Origin: Lewinellaceae bacterium
Lineage (GTDB): Bacteria; Bacteroidota; Bacteroidia; Chitinophagales; Saprospiraceae
Assembly (NCBI GenBank): GCA_020636315.1
Contig: JACJYA010000001.1
Location: 186,001-250,000, forward strand
Reading direction: 5' to 3'
DNA: 64,000 nucleotides
Each line of letters begins with the position of its first letter. Positions within the stretch are counted from its first letter, which is position 1. The position numbers were made by a program, and so were the translations under genes. Positions 7,964 through 15,709 of the stretch are shown here, piece by piece. The notes below the pieces were generated by a model. The model saw only the letters and a list, made by a program, of their open reading frames with translations, was not told where the DNA came from and ran no database searches.

Positions 7964-8797
7964 ATGAGTGCAATAGTTACGGCAGCTGATGTAAAAAAAC
8001 TGCGCGAGATGACCGGCGCAGGTATGATGGACTGCAAAAAGGCTCTCTCCGAAGCCGGAGGAGATTTCGATAAAGCCATTGAAATTCTTCGCAAAAAAGG
8101 ACAGAAAGTATCCGCCAAACGCGCCGACCGCGAAGCCAATGAAGGCGTGGTCATCGCTGAGGTTTCTGATGATAAGACTAAAGGGGTAATCGTCAAACTT
8201 AGCTGCGAGACAGACTTCGTGGCAAAGGGTGAGGAATTCGTCGGTTTCGCCAAGAGAGCCGCAGAACTGGCCCTTGCACACTTCCCCGCTTCTCTCGATG
8301 ACCTGCTGAAGGTCGATATGGATGGCCTGTCCCTCGGTGACCGGGTTACCGAACTGGTAGGTAAGATCAATGAGAAGATCGAATTGGCCGCATACGAAAA
8401 GATGGAGGCTCCCATGATCTGCCCCTACATCCACATGGGTAATAAGGCAGCCGTACTGGTGGGCCTCAATAAGGCCAACGATGATTTCTACGATGCCGGC
8501 CGGGACGTAGCCATGCAGGTCGCCGCCATGAAGCCGGTCGCCCTCGACAAAGACGGTGTTGACCAGGCTACGATCGAAAAAGAGATTGAGATCGGAAAAG
8601 AACAGGCCCGGCAGGAAGGCAAGCCGGAGCAGATCCTCGAAAAGATCGCTCAGGGCAAACTCCAGAAGTTCTTTAAAGACAATACTCTGTTGAACCAGCA
8701 GTTCGTCAAGGACAACAAACAGTCTGTCCGGGATTATCTGCATACTTTCGACAAGGACTTAACGGTCACTGCATTCGAGCATGTGACACTCGGATAA
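7964..8797 (+). CDS. tsf: translation elongation factor Ts
   Basis: The 277-residue product carries the N-terminal UBA-like region and EF-Ts signature KLREMTGAGMMDCKKALSEA, then the core with LSCETDFVAKG (the TDFV motif that contacts EF-Tu) and a C-terminal QFVKDNKQSV motif. It is the guanine nucleotide exchange factor that recycles EF-Tu-GDP. ATG 7964 is in a suitable context. The gene ends the operon and is followed 3 bases later by a strong intrinsic terminator. Confidence 0.98.
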   Translation: MSAIVTAADVKKLREMTGAGMMDCKKALSEAGGDFDKAIEILRKKGQKVSAKRADREANEGVVIAEVSDDKTKGVIVKLSCETDFVAKGEEFVGFAKRAAELALAHFPASLDDLLKVDMDGLSLGDRVTELVGKINEKIELAAYEKMEAPMICPYIHMGNKAAVLVGLNKANDDFYDAGRDVAMQVAAMKPVALDKDGVDQATIEKEIEIGKEQARQEGKPEQILEKIAQGKLQKFFKDNTLLNQQFVKDNKQSVRDYLHTFDKDLTVTAFEHVTLG

Positions 8798-8800
8798 AAG

Positions 8801-8837
8801 AAAAAAGGCGAATTATTTTTAATTCGCCTTTTTTTTT
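8801..8837 (+). terminator. intrinsic terminator of the rplM-tsf operon
   Basis: GGCGAATT pairs with AATTCGCC, extended by A/T pairs on the flanks, around a 4-6 base T-rich loop, and the right arm runs into nine T residues. The A run before and T run after make it potentially bidirectional, but only the forward strand has an upstream gene. Confidence 0.92.
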
Positions 8838-8869
8838 GCCTTTCTTCTCCTATTACAATTTTGGCGGAT

Positions 8870-9580
8870 ATGATCAAGTATAAAAGAGTACTCCTTAAAC
8901 TAAGTGGTGAATCCCTCATGGGAGAGCAGAAGTACGGGATCGACCCCAGGATGCTCAGCCACTACGCCAGCCAAATCAAGGAACTGACCGAAATGGGGGT
9001 TCAGGTAGCAGTGGTGATCGGCGGAGGTAACATCTTTCGGGGGCTTCAGGCCGCTCAATCCGGTATCGAACGGGTGCAGGGCGATTACATGGGGATGATG
9101 GCCACGGTTATCAACGGCATGGCCCTGCAAAGCGCTCTGGAAAGTATTGGCGTCTATACCCGCCTGATCTCTGCGATCGAGATGAAACAGATCGCCGAAC
9201 CTTATATCCGCCGCCGGGCCATCCGCCACCTCGAAAAGGGCCGCGTGGTTATCTTTTCCTCCGGCATCGGCAGCCCCTACTTTACCACCGACTCGGCTGC
9301 CGCCCTGCGCGCCAACGAGATCAATGCTGACGTTATCCTCAAAGGAACACGGGTTGACGGCATCTATTCCGCCGACCCGGAAAAGAACCCCGATGCCACC
9401 AAATTTGACAAACTTACCTTTGCCAAGGTGATCAGCCTCGGCCTTAGCGTTATGGATATGACCGCATTCACCCTCTGCCGGGAAAACAACCTGCCCATCA
9501 TCGTCTTCGATATCAGCCACAACGAAAACCTGGCCCGCATCGTGAAAGGAGAAGCGGTGGGAACACTGGTGGAAGGGTAG
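8870..9580 (+). CDS. pyrH: UMP kinase (uridylate kinase)
   Basis: The 236-residue product begins MIKYKRVLLKLSGESLMG and contains VVIGGGNIFRG, GDYMGMMATVINGMALQSAL and FTTDSAAALRANEI, the conserved elements of bacterial hexameric UMP kinase of the amino-acid-kinase fold. It phosphorylates UMP to UDP with ATP. ATG 8870 fits the family; an in-frame TTG at 8861 would add only three residues. The gene follows the tsf terminator by 33 bases, so it must have its own promoter, probably overlapping the terminator; the conserved order rpsB-tsf-pyrH is kept. A small GGCTGT/ACAGCC hairpin at 9588-9602 follows the stop. Confidence 0.97.
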   Translation: MIKYKRVLLKLSGESLMGEQKYGIDPRMLSHYASQIKELTEMGVQVAVVIGGGNIFRGLQAAQSGIERVQGDYMGMMATVINGMALQSALESIGVYTRLISAIEMKQIAEPYIRRRAIRHLEKGRVVIFSSGIGSPYFTTDSAAALRANEINADVILKGTRVDGIYSADPEKNPDATKFDKLTFAKVISLGLSVMDMTAFTLCRENNLPIIVFDISHNENLARIVKGEAVGTLVEG

Positions 9581-9648
9581 GATGGGAGGCTGTTTCACAG
9601 CCGCACGGATAAACGGTTTCACTGGTTCACTTTTTGAAACCATCCCCC

Positions 9649-10353
9649 TTACTGAGCAATCCCTATTGTCGCCATACTCACCTTTGTACCTTCCACTTCC
9701 AGGACCTTCAATGCACAGGCCTCCAGTGTAGCTCCGGTAGTGGCCACATCATCCACCAGCAGTACGTGTTGTTGCTTTATCTTTTCCGGGTGAGGTATTA
9801 CGAATGCCTTTTCCACGTTATTGAAGCGTTCCAGCCGGCTTTTCTTCGTCTGGGTGGCAGTGTATTCGGTTCGTTTTAGCCCGTCGGGCAGCCATGGGAT
9901 GCCCATAGCTTCCGACAGGCCCCGTGCGAAGAGGGCACTCTGATTGTAGCCCCGCCGGTGCTGCTTGCGAGGGTGCAGAGGTACGGGCAGGATGAGGGTA
10001 GCCTCCCTGAAGACGGGCGCTTCGCGCAGCTCCTGCCCGTATAAGTTCCCCAGGTAAATACCGACTTCCCGTTTGCCCTCGTATTTGAGGTGGTGAATAA
10101 GGCGTTGGGTTCTTCCTCCTTTGGTGAAGTGCAGAAAGGCCGCTCCGGCCTGCAAAGGTATCCTGCCCCAGAACCTTTCGGTGAAGGGATTATCGGCTTC
10201 CTGGTGAAAATGGGTCCTGGGAAGCTTGTAGCGGCAGCTGATGCAGATGCCTTCCTGCCGGGGCGGAAGGTTGCGGCCACAGGCCAGGCACAAATTCGGA
10301 TAAAAAAGGCCGAGCAGGTTGTCGAGCCAGCGGAGTCGGAGGGTATTCAGCAT
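9649..10353 (-). CDS. ComF family phosphoribosyltransferase-like protein
   Basis: The 234-residue product begins MLNTLRLRWLDNLLGLFYPN. It carries a zinc-finger half with CLACGRNLPPRQEGICISC, a middle segment HHLKYEGKREVGIYLG, and the phosphoribosyltransferase loop HVLLVDDVATTGATLEACAL near the end. This is the ComF layout. In naturally competent bacteria ComF takes part in handling of incoming single-stranded DNA; in many others its role is unclear. ATG 10353 gives the usual start (a TTG at 10377 is in frame). It converges with pyrH. No other competence gene is in the window. Confidence 0.9.
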   Translation of the reverse strand: MLNTLRLRWLDNLLGLFYPNLCLACGRNLPPRQEGICISCRYKLPRTHFHQEADNPFTERFWGRIPLQAGAAFLHFTKGGRTQRLIHHLKYEGKREVGIYLGNLYGQELREAPVFREATLILPVPLHPRKQHRRGYNQSALFARGLSEAMGIPWLPDGLKRTEYTATQTKKSRLERFNNVEKAFVIPHPEKIKQQHVLLVDDVATTGATLEACALKVLEVEGTKVSMATIGIAQ

Positions 10354-10394
10354 GGATTGGGTTTTTAGGCCGGACAACAGGGTTTTGTTTTAAC

Positions 10395-10465
10395 GAGAAA
10401 CGGGAATATAGATTCCCGTGTTATACCTCCTTATAACAGCGCAGGAATCTATATTCCTGCTTCTC
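10395..10465. repeat. nested hairpin element
   Basis: A long imperfect stem joins GAGAAxCxGGAATATAGATTCC on the left with its complement on the right, plus TGTTATA/TATAACA near the 5-base loop CCTCC. The left arm is itself a palindrome (CGGGAAT-ATAG-ATTCCCG), so alternative folds exist. It lies 41 bases upstream of the reverse-strand ComF-like start and is not coding. It may be a small mobile palindrome or a structured leader. Confidence 0.5.
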
Positions 10466-10766
10466 TGTCCTGCCTTAGACGGATAGCCGGCCTTTAACTC
10501 TAAATTACAAATAATAAAGGAATGGCCCTGATTTGGCATTTGGACAATATGAACGCCAGGTGAATAGGCCAAGGTGCTGTTTATCAGTGCATAACATCTT
10601 TTTTACCCTCGCAATAGCCCCAAAAAGGAGGCGCATTATTGGTGTTAACTGTCCCGGAAGGAAATTATTTAGGTGTGGCGGTTTTATGGTTTCCTGGTAA
10701 TGCGGCCAGGAGGAGCCAGAAGAGTTCATGCGGGCTTTTCGAAGGCATGGCGCCAGCCAACCGCAA

Positions 10767-10804
10767 TACCAAAACACCATAACACCAAAATACCAAAATA
10801 CCAC
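10767..10804. repeat. short tandem repeat, ACCAAAAT-type
   Basis: The words ACCAAAAC, ACCATAAC, ACCAAAAT and ACCAAAAT follow one another with 8-9 base periods. The repeat is non-coding and lies before the reverse-strand terminator at 10820-10857. Confidence 0.55.
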
Positions 10805-10819
10805 CAGGCCTGAAAGCAC

Positions 10820-10857
10820 AAAAAAAAACGTCTGCCCAGCAAAGCTAGACAGACGCA
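10820..10857 (-). terminator. reverse-strand intrinsic terminator with no adjacent gene
   Basis: On the reverse strand GCGTCTG..CAGACG forms a stem with CTxG/CxAG extension around GCTTTGC, followed by nine T residues. The nearest reverse-strand gene (the HtrA-like protease) ends 471 bases upstream, so the terminator either serves a long 3' untranslated region or an unannotated small RNA. Confidence 0.65.
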
Positions 10858-11328
10858 TCAAAACAAAACGAAAAACCAACTTTAAACAAGTTTCTTATAT
10901 ATACCTGTAAAAGGCTTTTTTCAGGTTTATAACCATTTTCGGGAACAGTTAGTTTCCTTTGAAACTACACTTTTCCATTTACCGTATTAACTGCATTCTG
11001 CAAATTTTTGTTGCACCCTGACTGTTAATAATTTCTTAAAACGAAAAGGTATCGCTTTAATTGCCAAATGGTTAGCTTAGCGGTTGCAGGAGCTTGCAAT
11101 TTAAGAGGTACAGGCATTCGATGCAACCATAAATTTGTCCGATTCCTGTAATTTTTTTAAAAACGGGTTTATCCACACCCATGGAAAGTTTGGGCGAGTC
11201 TGCGTAAATGTGTCCCTTTTCTGCGAACCGGGTAAAAAAGTGCGTAAGTGTAAACGGCTGGTAGCCTTTTTCTTATGCACCTCTACACACATACACATTT
11301 ACACAATCCACAAAGTGCCCAGTTGGGC
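10858..11328. other. 471-base gap between the orphan terminator and the protease gene
   Basis: No convincing reading frame is present on either strand. The region is AT-rich, with small hairpins (CCTG/CAGG around 10906-10927; TTGCA/TGCAA around 11085-11100) and a GTAAATGTGT (11204-11213) that pairs with ACACATTTAC (11293-11302). It is a candidate for a reverse-strand small RNA ending at the terminator at 10820-10857. Confidence 0.35.
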
Positions 11329-12477
11329 TTATCCTGCTTTGAGCCTTACCGGAACTTCCAGGATATCGCCACGCCGGTTGATCTTAATGTTGATCAGGTC
11401 CCCTGCTTTAGCCCTTCCAATGATCTCCTGAAGTTCGGGAACGGTTTTTACTTCCCGTCCATCAATCCCAATGATAATATCTTTGGGCTGCAGCCCGGCA
11501 TACTGAGCGGAACCTCCGTCCGCCAGTTCTTCGATGACGACGCCCTGGGTGATGTCCACGCCCAGTTCCTGTGCATATTCAAAGTCGAGGCCTGAAATGG
11601 TAACGCCCAGGAATGCCCTTTGGAAACTTCCGTACTCGATAATGTCATCGGCGATGCGGGCTACGAGGTTAACCGGAATAGCGAAAGAATAGCCCGAGAA
11701 GACGCCGGTGCGGGTAGCAATGGCCGTATTGATGCCCAGCAGGCGGCCTTCCGCATCAACGAGGGCGCCTCCGCTGTTGCCGGGGTTTACGGCAGCATCG
11801 GTCTGAATAAAGGATTCAATAGCGCGGCCACCTTTCAGAAGGTTGATGCTGCGCCCTTTGGCGCTGATGATGCCTGCCGTAACAGTGGAAGTCAGCTCAA
11901 AGGGGTTGCCGACCGCCAGGACCCATTCGCCGATCTCCGCCTCATCCGAATTGCTCAGCTCAAGAGTGGGGAAATCGTACCCCTCGATCTTGATAACCGC
12001 AACATCGCTTTTTTCATCGGTGCCGATCACCTTGGCCTGGAAAGTGCGGTTGTCATAGAGGGTGACTTCCACCTCGCCGGCATTCTGCACAACGTGGTTG
12101 TTGGTGACGATGTAACCATCGGAGGTGTAAATTACACCTGAGCCGGTGCCGCCCTGGGGAGGCGTTCCGTTGCCAAAAGGATTGAAGTCGTCGCCAAAGA
12201 AAAAATGGAAGGGGTCATTGCTGCGAGGAGCGTTGGATGCCGTCCTGTCAATGATAGAAGATATGTGCACCACTGCCGGCATTGCCCGGGCAGCAGCTGT
12301 TTTAAAGTCAAATGGGACAGCATTTAGGTGTGCTGGGACGTTGATGTTTTTAGCAGCCTGCGCATAGAAGGGCGCCACCTGGGCAGCCGGAGTATCGGGC
12401 AGCAGCAGGCTGTAGCCTCCCAGGGTGATCATGCCGCCGGCCATACCGGCCAGGATCAGGGAAAATAGTTGTTTCAT
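11329..12477 (-). CDS. HtrA/Deg-family periplasmic serine protease with one PDZ domain
   Basis: The 382-residue product has an N-terminal hydrophobic segment (about residues 5-25) that is either an uncleaved anchor or a signal. It then has a trypsin-like domain with the triad His128 (TNNHVV), Asp158 (SDVAVIKI) and Ser235 (GNSGGAL), and one PDZ domain (about 290-380). HtrA proteases degrade misfolded envelope proteins. Many Bacteroidota DegP/DegQ homologues have two PDZ domains and about 500 residues, so this one is shorter and closer in layout to DegS; the C-terminus ends cleanly after PDZ1. An Asn/Phe/Gly-rich loop at about 82-110 precedes the protease core. The 150-base upstream region contains no perfect -7 box on this strand. 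Confidence 0.93.
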   Translation of the reverse strand: MKQLFSLILAGMAGGMITLGGYSLLLPDTPAAQVAPFYAQAAKNINVPAHLNAVPFDFKTAAARAMPAVVHISSIIDRTASNAPRSNDPFHFFFGDDFNPFGNGTPPQGGTGSGVIYTSDGYIVTNNHVVQNAGEVEVTLYDNRTFQAKVIGTDEKSDVAVIKIEGYDFPTLELSNSDEAEIGEWVLAVGNPFELTSTVTAGIISAKGRSINLLKGGRAIESFIQTDAAVNPGNSGGALVDAEGRLLGINTAIATRTGVFSGYSFAIPVNLVARIADDIIEYGSFQRAFLGVTISGLDFEYAQELGVDITQGVVIEELADGGSAQYAGLQPKDIIIGIDGREVKTVPELQEIIGRAKAGDLINIKINRRGDILEVPVRLKAG

Positions 12478-12700
12478 CTTGTATTTTGATGTAAAATTTC
12501 AAAAAGACCGACAAAGAATATAAATTACAAAAAAAAACTACTATCCCAAAAGCTTTGTTATCAGCTGCTTTTCCTTTAACAGGAAATTAACAGCGATCCA
12601 TTTGTAACGTCCTTTTCGCAGCTACACTTTGAAATCAGGGGAGGGCCATTCTCCAAACGGCGCCGATGGCAAAATGCCGGCCCATAAATTTCAGTATAGG

Positions 12701-13330
12701 ATGAAATATTACAAAGGCCAATTGGATAGCAACCGTAACCGAATGAAAAAGACGCCTATCGATGAAGTGGGCCTGGAATCAGTGCTGCAACCCGAGACCC
12801 CCCTGGAACGCATGCTCCTTCGAGACCCTGAATTCAGGAAAGGCCTCAACTGGGGCGTGCCCCGGTTCGGCCACCCGGAAGGCGAAGTTTACAAACACAT
12901 TCGGGAAGTTCTCGACAATATTGAACGCCTGGACATCAACCGTGACGACCGCGAAAAGCTCCGCCTTATCACCTTCGCCCACGATTCCTTCAAACACCTC
13001 GAAGATAAAAGCTACCCCCGCGACTGGTCCAAACACCACGGTGTCTTTGCCCGCCGGTTTATTGAAAAATTTACCGATGACCCTTTGGTGCTCAAAATCG
13101 TTGAACTGCACGATGAGGCTTACTATGCCTGGCGCCACAAACACCTCTACCACCAGCATGTGGAAGGGGATGAACGCCTGCAGCGCCTCCTGGATGCCAT
13201 GGGAGACGGCCTTCAACTCTACTATCTCTTCTTCAAGGTCGATACCCAGACGGGCGACAAGAACCAGGCGCCGCTGAAATGGTTCGAAATGGAAGTAGAG
13301 GATATTGACGTGGTGCCTTCCGTATGGTGA
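12701..13330 (+). CDS. HD-domain protein, putative metal-dependent phosphohydrolase
   Basis: The product (209 residues from ATG 12701; ATG 12743 or TTG 12629 are alternatives) contains FGHPEGEVYKHI, ITFAHDSFKHLE, DWSKHHGVFARRF and VELHDEAYYAWRH, the spaced His/HD/His/D ligands of the HD superfamily. HD proteins hydrolyse nucleotides or other phosphoesters; the substrate is not evident. It has no signal peptide, so it is cytoplasmic. It converges with the GH97 gene, with only 4 bases between the stop codons. A TACACTTTG near 12625-12633 resembles a -7 box with one extra base. Confidence 0.72.
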   Translation: MKYYKGQLDSNRNRMKKTPIDEVGLESVLQPETPLERMLLRDPEFRKGLNWGVPRFGHPEGEVYKHIREVLDNIERLDINRDDREKLRLITFAHDSFKHLEDKSYPRDWSKHHGVFARRFIEKFTDDPLVLKIVELHDEAYYAWRHKHLYHQHVEGDERLQRLLDAMGDGLQLYYLFFKVDTQTGDKNQAPLKWFEMEVEDIDVVPSVW

Positions 13331-13334
13331 TGCC

Positions 13335-15431
13335 CTATTCCACAGGCAGGATGCTCACCGCCTGCCCGCCACCCGGCGCCAGCTTCAAATTCAGCGTATC
13401 TCCTTTCTTAACCTCCATGCTGGTCACAATATAGGCCATGGGGTTGTCCTTCCAGTGGGCCGTTTCCCCGTCCTTATAGATGCCGGCGCGGTAGGTTTTG
13501 CCCTCTTCGAGGAAATCCAGCGTGATGGCAAACTCCCGCGGCTCCTCGTTGGTGATGCTGCCGATGAACCATCGGCTTTTACCCTTTTCCTTACGGGCCA
13601 CCGTAAGGTACTGCCCGATCCCGGCGTTGAGGATGCGGGTGTCATCCCAATCGGCCGCCACATCGCGGATGAACTGGAATGCAGGGTGCCCCCGGTAGTT
13701 CTCGGGCAGGTCGGCTGCCATCTGCAGGGGGCTGTAGATCGTGACGTAGAGGGCCAGTTGCTTAGCCAGAGTGGTATGCACCCGGTTGTCGGGTTTATAT
13801 TTATCCAAAGTAATATCGAATATCCCTGGCGTATAGTCGATCGGCCCGGCCAGCATACGGGTGAAGGGGATGATGCAGGTATGGCTGGGAGGGTTGCCAT
13901 CACTCCATGCGTTGTATTCCATACCGCGCACACCTTCCTGGGCCATCAGGTTGGGAAAGGTGCGGCGCAGGCCCGTCTGTTTGACCGGTTCGTGGGCGTC
14001 GATCATGATCTGGTATTTGGCGCCCATTTCGATCACCCGGCGCTGGTGGCGCACCATATACTGGCCGTGGTGGCGCTCTCCGGTGGGCGTTACCGGGCCA
14101 GCGTAGCCCGTTTTTACGGCTTTGACCCCCAGGTTATGGTAAAATTTAAAGGCCTGTTCCAGTTGTGAGTCGTAGTGGTCCGCCTGCCCGCCGGTCTCAT
14201 GGTGGCCGATGAGGGCTACATTTTTGCTTTTGGCGTATTTGACGACTTCCTCGATGTCGAAGTCGGGATAGGGGGTGTAAAAATTAAAATACCCCAGTGT
14301 ATCCTGCCCCCAGTATTCCCAGCCCTGGTTCCAGCCTTCCACCAGCAGGCCGCGGATGCCGTTCTCGGCGTTGAAGTCGATGTATTTTTTGGCATTCTCG
14401 GTGGTGGCTCCGTGGCCGGCGCCTCCTTTGTCGCCCCACGAACCTTCCTGTTGCTGCAGGCTCCAACTGGTGATTCCGAGGTGCAGTTCCCACCAGATGC
14501 CGGTATATTTCATGGGTTCTATCCAGGAAACATCCTTGATCTGATTGGGCTCGTTGAGGTTGAGAATGAGGTTGGAAGTGAGGAGCGCCCCGGGGGTATC
14601 GGTTACCAGAATAGTGCGCCAGGGTGTGGTGAAAGGTGCTTTAGCGTGCACCTTGGCGCCGTCGGCCCAGGGCACCAGCTCGCTCTGCATCAGGTTGCCG
14701 GGGTGAATGCCCAGAGTCATGCCGGCATAGTCCGTCAGGTTGGCTTCGTGGAAGCTCAGGAATAGCCCATCGTCCGTTTTCATCGTGACGGGCGTATTTA
14801 CGGCGTGAGGGTTGGCGATGAAGCGGTCCGGGCGGTTCTCGATACCATAATTCATGCCGGCGGTATCGACTTCGCTGAGGCGGGTATGGTTATAGAGGTA
14901 TTCATAGCTGTCGTAGTCGGCCGGTATCCACCAGGCCAGGTGGTCGCCGGTGAGCTGAAACTGAGTGTATTCGTCCATGATGGTCACCTCCGTTATTGCT
15001 TTCTGCTTGGGAAATTCGTAGCGGAAGCCCAGCCCGTCGTCGAAGAGGCGGAAACGGAGGTTGAGCTTCCTTGGGTTGGCGCCTCCTTCCGCCAGTTCTA
15101 AGAATAGTTCATTGTAGTGATCCTGGATTTCCTTTTGCGGCCCCCAGACGGGTGTCCAGCTTTCCCGCACCTCGCCGGTTTGGGTGGAAACGATAGTGAA
15201 CCCTTCTCGCAGCACCCCCGATTCGCGCAGGTTGAAACCCAGGGCGGAAGTATCGATGACAGTGCTTCCGTTGCGGGAGAGGGTATATTGGGGAATACCC
15301 GTATCGGATAAGATGAACTCCAATTTGAGTACTCCATCCGGAGATTGAATAATGGTTGTTTTTTCAGAAGTGTCTTGACAGGAAAACAAAAGTGTCAGGA
15401 AAAGAAATGGTAAAAGAGTTTGGTTTTTCAT
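13335..15431 (-). CDS. glycoside hydrolase family 97 lipoprotein, probably inverting alpha-glucosidase type
   Basis: The 698-residue product starts with a lipoprotein signal (LLFSC, Cys18). It has the GH97 arrangement: an N-terminal beta-sandwich (about 25-290), a (beta/alpha)8 barrel with GIRGLLVEGWNQGWEYWG, and a C-terminal beta domain. Glu412 (GHHETGG), Glu481 (DAHEPVK) and Glu505 (RGMEYNAW) keep the spacing of Glu439, Glu508 and Glu532 of the SusB alpha-glucosidase, so an inverting alpha-glucoside hydrolase is more likely than the retaining galactosidase branch. It acts in the periplasm or at the outer membrane. No SusC/SusD pair is nearby, so it is not in a visible polysaccharide utilisation locus. 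A good promoter lies 42 bases upstream, inside a palindromic element. Confidence 0.93.
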   Translation of the reverse strand: MKNQTLLPFLFLTLLFSCQDTSEKTTIIQSPDGVLKLEFILSDTGIPQYTLSRNGSTVIDTSALGFNLRESGVLREGFTIVSTQTGEVRESWTPVWGPQKEIQDHYNELFLELAEGGANPRKLNLRFRLFDDGLGFRYEFPKQKAITEVTIMDEYTQFQLTGDHLAWWIPADYDSYEYLYNHTRLSEVDTAGMNYGIENRPDRFIANPHAVNTPVTMKTDDGLFLSFHEANLTDYAGMTLGIHPGNLMQSELVPWADGAKVHAKAPFTTPWRTILVTDTPGALLTSNLILNLNEPNQIKDVSWIEPMKYTGIWWELHLGITSWSLQQQEGSWGDKGGAGHGATTENAKKYIDFNAENGIRGLLVEGWNQGWEYWGQDTLGYFNFYTPYPDFDIEEVVKYAKSKNVALIGHHETGGQADHYDSQLEQAFKFYHNLGVKAVKTGYAGPVTPTGERHHGQYMVRHQRRVIEMGAKYQIMIDAHEPVKQTGLRRTFPNLMAQEGVRGMEYNAWSDGNPPSHTCIIPFTRMLAGPIDYTPGIFDITLDKYKPDNRVHTTLAKQLALYVTIYSPLQMAADLPENYRGHPAFQFIRDVAADWDDTRILNAGIGQYLTVARKEKGKSRWFIGSITNEEPREFAITLDFLEEGKTYRAGIYKDGETAHWKDNPMAYIVTSMEVKKGDTLNLKLAPGGGQAVSILPVE

Positions 15432-15442
15432 CAGTCTGTAGC

Positions 15443-15577
15443 TCTTAGTACTTTGTCAATTAAATTCTGTAACAAATTTATCCGGTATTAGACTTGACAA
15501 GTTTACCGGAAGGCGCCCGGGAGAAAACTTGTCAAGTCTTTCCCAGTGTTACAAAACATTATTGACACAGTACTTGG
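15443..15577. repeat. nested inverted-repeat element, MITE-like
   Basis: The inner arms AGACTTGACAAGTTT (15490-15504) and AAACTTGTCAAGTCT (15525-15539) are 15-bp perfect complements with a 20-base GC-rich loop. Outside them AGTACTxxGTCAAT and GTAACA (15447-15475) match the complement of the right flank (15548-15575) in the same order, giving a two-storey palindrome of about 130 bases. It occupies most of the gap between the divergent GH97 and amidohydrolase genes. Confidence 0.6.
15473..15500 (-). promoter_or_regulatory. promoter of the GH97 gene inside a palindrome
   Basis: On the reverse strand TAAATTTG (15480-15473) is a perfect -7 box, and TTG (15500-15498) lies 17 bases before it as the -33 element. 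The -33 TTG is part of the palindrome ACTTGACAAGT, so a dimeric regulator binding the palindrome would block this promoter; that is inference. Confidence 0.6.
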
Positions 15578-15709
15578 TTTGACAATACTATAATAACAGC
15601 CAGGGCCGCCCACTGGTGCGGACAGAAAGGATATTTTCCACGGGCGGGTTTTACATCTGCTTCCATTTGTTTGCTTACCTTCATGAGGAAAGACCAAAAC
15701 ATCCAAGCC

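Noticed and set aside
10505..10879. 124-residue reverse-strand open stretch
   Set aside because: Its hydrophobic part comes from translating the ACCAAAAT tandem repeat and its start lies inside the terminator at 10820-10857.
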